Shown piece by piece: positions 62,515-64,000 of a DNA stretch of 64,000 nt. The translations under genes and the position numbers were made by a program. This stretch comes from Flagellimonas spongiicola. Its GTDB lineage: Bacteria > Bacteroidota > Bacteroidia > Flavobacteriales > Flavobacteriaceae. Within the stretch, counting starts at the first letter, position 1. The number at the start of each line of letters is the position of its first letter. The stretch covers positions 496,001 through 560,000 of the forward strand of contig NZ_JAMFMA010000003.1 of NCBI RefSeq assembly GCF_023502425.1, written 5' to 3'. The notes under the pieces are model-generated. The model was not told where the DNA came from and ran no database searches. It saw only the letters and a program-made list of their open reading frames with translations.

Positions 62515-62821
62515 ATGCTTAATGTATCGTAATACAATAATCTGCATTTTTTAGCATAGGACTTTAGATAACACCAAAATCTATCCCGACGGACCCTTAG
62601 TTTCATCAGCAAAATTTGATATTTAATGGGTATTTCCATGTAAACCGAGTTAATATACATCAGTAAATTACAAATAATTTACAATTAATTAACGTTAAAT
62701 TTACAAATAAATTGTTCTTGACACCCAATTTGAACTATAGTTGTATCAACTAAACGGTTCAAAATACCAAGCATAATACATGTAAAAATCGTATTGTTTT
62801 GAAGGTCTGGGAAGCTCGTTC
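62515..62821. other. 307-bp AT-rich intergenic stretch
   Basis: Lies between the ends of convergent genes. It is AT-rich with short ATTTACA repeats around 62660-62710. A plus-strand TATAGTTG (near-consensus -7) with TTG 21 bases before it is present around 62710-62742, but nothing follows it on that strand. No gene seen. Confidence 0.4.
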
Positions 62822-63799
62822 TTAATGGTACACACCAATACTCATCAGCCAAGGCCGAATAAACGTTGTCAAGTCATAACGTTCTCCAGTTTTGGTATTT
62901 AGAAAATTATGGTCACCATGAGGTAGGATTTGAATTGTGTGGTTCGGATTATTGAAGTTTTCCAATGCCTGTATGGATGCATTTACGGGTATCACGGGAT
63001 CATTTGTTCCGAAAAACCATAAGGTCTTAACTTTCTGATCTTCGAGTATTTTCCTAGGGTCAAATCCTGTGAAACCATCAAAATCCTTAAGTTTTTGGTC
63101 TGCTTCTGAAATTGGAATTCCATCAGTTACCCCATCACCAGTTAAATTGCTGAAATAAGCCTCTTCTCCAGCGGAAATGGAAACGCCTTCACCAATGATC
63201 ATAAAATCAACTTGATTGGATTTATGCGTAGCTAACGGCATGATCCAACCAGCTTGACTTCCGCCAATCAACCCGACTTTTGAATCAACTAATTCTGGTT
63301 GTCGTTTCAGCCAATCGATAGCAGCAACTAGGTCGTCTGCCAATAGGTTGAACCAATCAGTGCTTCTTGATACACTGAAATACTCATAGGTGCCTTGTGA
63401 TTTTCCAACACCTCTTTTATCATATGCCAAAACCGAAAACCCCAAATCTGACGCCATTTTGGTGTAAAAGAAAACATCTTCGTGTGTTGATGGTGCAGAA
63501 CCATGAACAATTACAACTGCACCTTTAATGGCTTCGGTTGCATATGGAGTGTAGTAAACACCATTTAATACAATGTCATCATTTTTAAATTGTACTTCCG
63601 ACTTATGGTAACCTTTAATTTTACTATCACTGATCGGAATCAAAGTCATTTGACAGGTGGGGCAAGTGCCAGGTGCATCATATAGGGTATGATGGCAATT
63701 GAACCCACACGGTGGACATCTATATTGGTTTGTCTGGCCCTGACAAGATTGATAGAAAACGAAGGCTGCAAATAGAATGATGGTGAGCCTTAATTTCAT
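62822..63799 (-). CDS. Exported alpha/beta hydrolase with N-terminal metal-binding ribbon
   Basis: A 325-residue protein with a lipoprotein-like signal (FVFYQSC). Residues 27-55 hold a Cys-rich ribbon (CPPCGFNCHH, then TCPTCQMTLIP) like the heavy-metal-binding domain found on some metal efflux proteins. The hydrolase core follows: VVIVHGSAPSTHEDV (oxyanion hole), YDKRGVGKSQG, nucleophile Ser in LIGGSQAGWIM, Asp in FGTNDPVIP and His in PHGDHNFLN. All triad residues are present. The ATG shares a base with the upstream stop (TAATG), so it is coupled with the partial gene to the right. Confidence 0.82.
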   Translation of the reverse strand: MKLRLTIILFAAFVFYQSCQGQTNQYRCPPCGFNCHHTLYDAPGTCPTCQMTLIPISDSKIKGYHKSEVQFKNDDIVLNGVYYTPYATEAIKGAVVIVHGSAPSTHEDVFFYTKMASDLGFSVLAYDKRGVGKSQGTYEYFSVSRSTDWFNLLADDLVAAIDWLKRQPELVDSKVGLIGGSQAGWIMPLATHKSNQVDFMIIGEGVSISAGEEAYFSNLTGDGVTDGIPISEADQKLKDFDGFTGFDPRKILEDQKVKTLWFFGTNDPVIPVNASIQALENFNNPNHTIQILPHGDHNFLNTKTGERYDLTTFIRPWLMSIGVYH

Positions 63800-64000
63800 T
63801 ATAATTTTAAATATTTGGTTTTGTTGTCGGCCAAATAATACCCCGTTACTTTCCCGTTTGAATTTCTTTCAAACTGAATGGCATCATTCCCCACATCTGA
63901 GAATAAATCTCCTGATTCATGATATACGGGATAGGCAATCTCGTTGATCACGGCTTCCAGATAACCCCTGTTCTTGTTTAATCGAATAGCCAGTTGGGTA
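63799..64000 (-). CDS. C-terminal end of a gene cut by the window edge
   Basis: The minus strand is open from the window edge to a TAA at 63799-63801, giving 66 residues ending DNKTKYLKL. The sequence (FERNSNGKVTGYYL) resembles the C-terminal domain that follows the catalytic part of serine hydrolases or peptidases in Bacteroidota, but the catalytic part is outside the window. Coupled to the hydrolase downstream by TAATG. Confidence 0.7.
   Translation of the reverse strand, partial: TQLAIRLNKNRGYLEAVINEIAYPVYHESGDLFSDVGNDAIQFERNSNGKVTGYYLADNKTKYLKL

Noticed and set aside
1..64000. CRISPR arrays, insertion sequences or prophage.
   Set aside because: No regularly spaced repeats, transposase, integrase or phage structural genes were found.

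Overview
The window looks like a chromosomal segment of a marine-type member of Flavobacteriaceae (Bacteroidota). Support: the dcw order murD-ftsW-murG-murC-ftsQ-ftsA-ftsZ without ddl or murB; a compact primary sigma factor without region 1.1; the T9SS gene porT directly behind ubiE; a YpdA-type reductase; an AccD without its zinc-ribbon cysteines; many lipoprotein signals; and repeated TAnnTTTG -7 elements with little Shine-Dalgarno signal. The DNA is AT-rich and dense with genes. I see no prophage, IS element or CRISPR array. Genus-level assignment is not possible by eye.

Layout. 1-9542: cell wall and division cluster (murD is cut by the left edge), then a YqeY-like protein. 9549-9622: tRNA-Arg(TCG) with tandem terminators. 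9815-11577: small accessory genes and a 667-bp gene-poor stretch. 11735-12463: CBM9-like lipoprotein. 12748-20227: seven closely spaced genes encoding almost entirely exported enzymes: PQQ-type dehydrogenase/cytochrome c lipoprotein, secreted amidohydrolase, BASS transporter, secreted RraA-like protein, RidA with a Tat-like signal, Tat-type SelA-like PLP enzyme and a RidA lipoprotein. 20248-25214: two tandem cassettes of the form hydrolase, small protein, AraC regulator. 25429-27012: ketoglutarate semialdehyde dehydrogenase. 27022-30903: divergent envelope or metal module (SCO, YwqK-like, YHYH, EF-hand against ECF sigma factor, membrane protein, CpxP-like). 31137-35139: YHS protein and an operon of LysE, DinB, NRDE, ATP-grasp and an outer-membrane barrel. 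35136-41922: unknown protein, ypdA, rpe, a CBM9/DUF5916 barrel and a LytS/LytR pair. 42274-53896: mostly core genes (rpoD, pnp, rpsO, accD, fbaA, a BamA/TamA-like lipoprotein, an RNA methyltransferase, porT, ubiE). 54094-59435: trkA, trkH, an NTF2-like lipoprotein and a two-gene trans-3-hydroxy-L-proline module. 59464-64000: aminotransferase, desaturase, rsmG, a metal-ribbon hydrolase and the end of another gene.

The best candidate for an undescribed system is 12748-20227. A deacylase, a PLP lyase-type enzyme, two imine deaminases, an RraA-type carbon-carbon lyase and an organic-acid-type importer sit in order, and nearly all enzymes carry Sec, lipoprotein or Tat signals. I infer a periplasmic route that converts an N-acylated amino compound to a keto acid for uptake. 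Two TGATGTCA sites 20 bp apart precede it. The second most interesting region is the pair of hydrolase/AraC cassettes, each preceded by direct repeats spaced exactly 21 bp.
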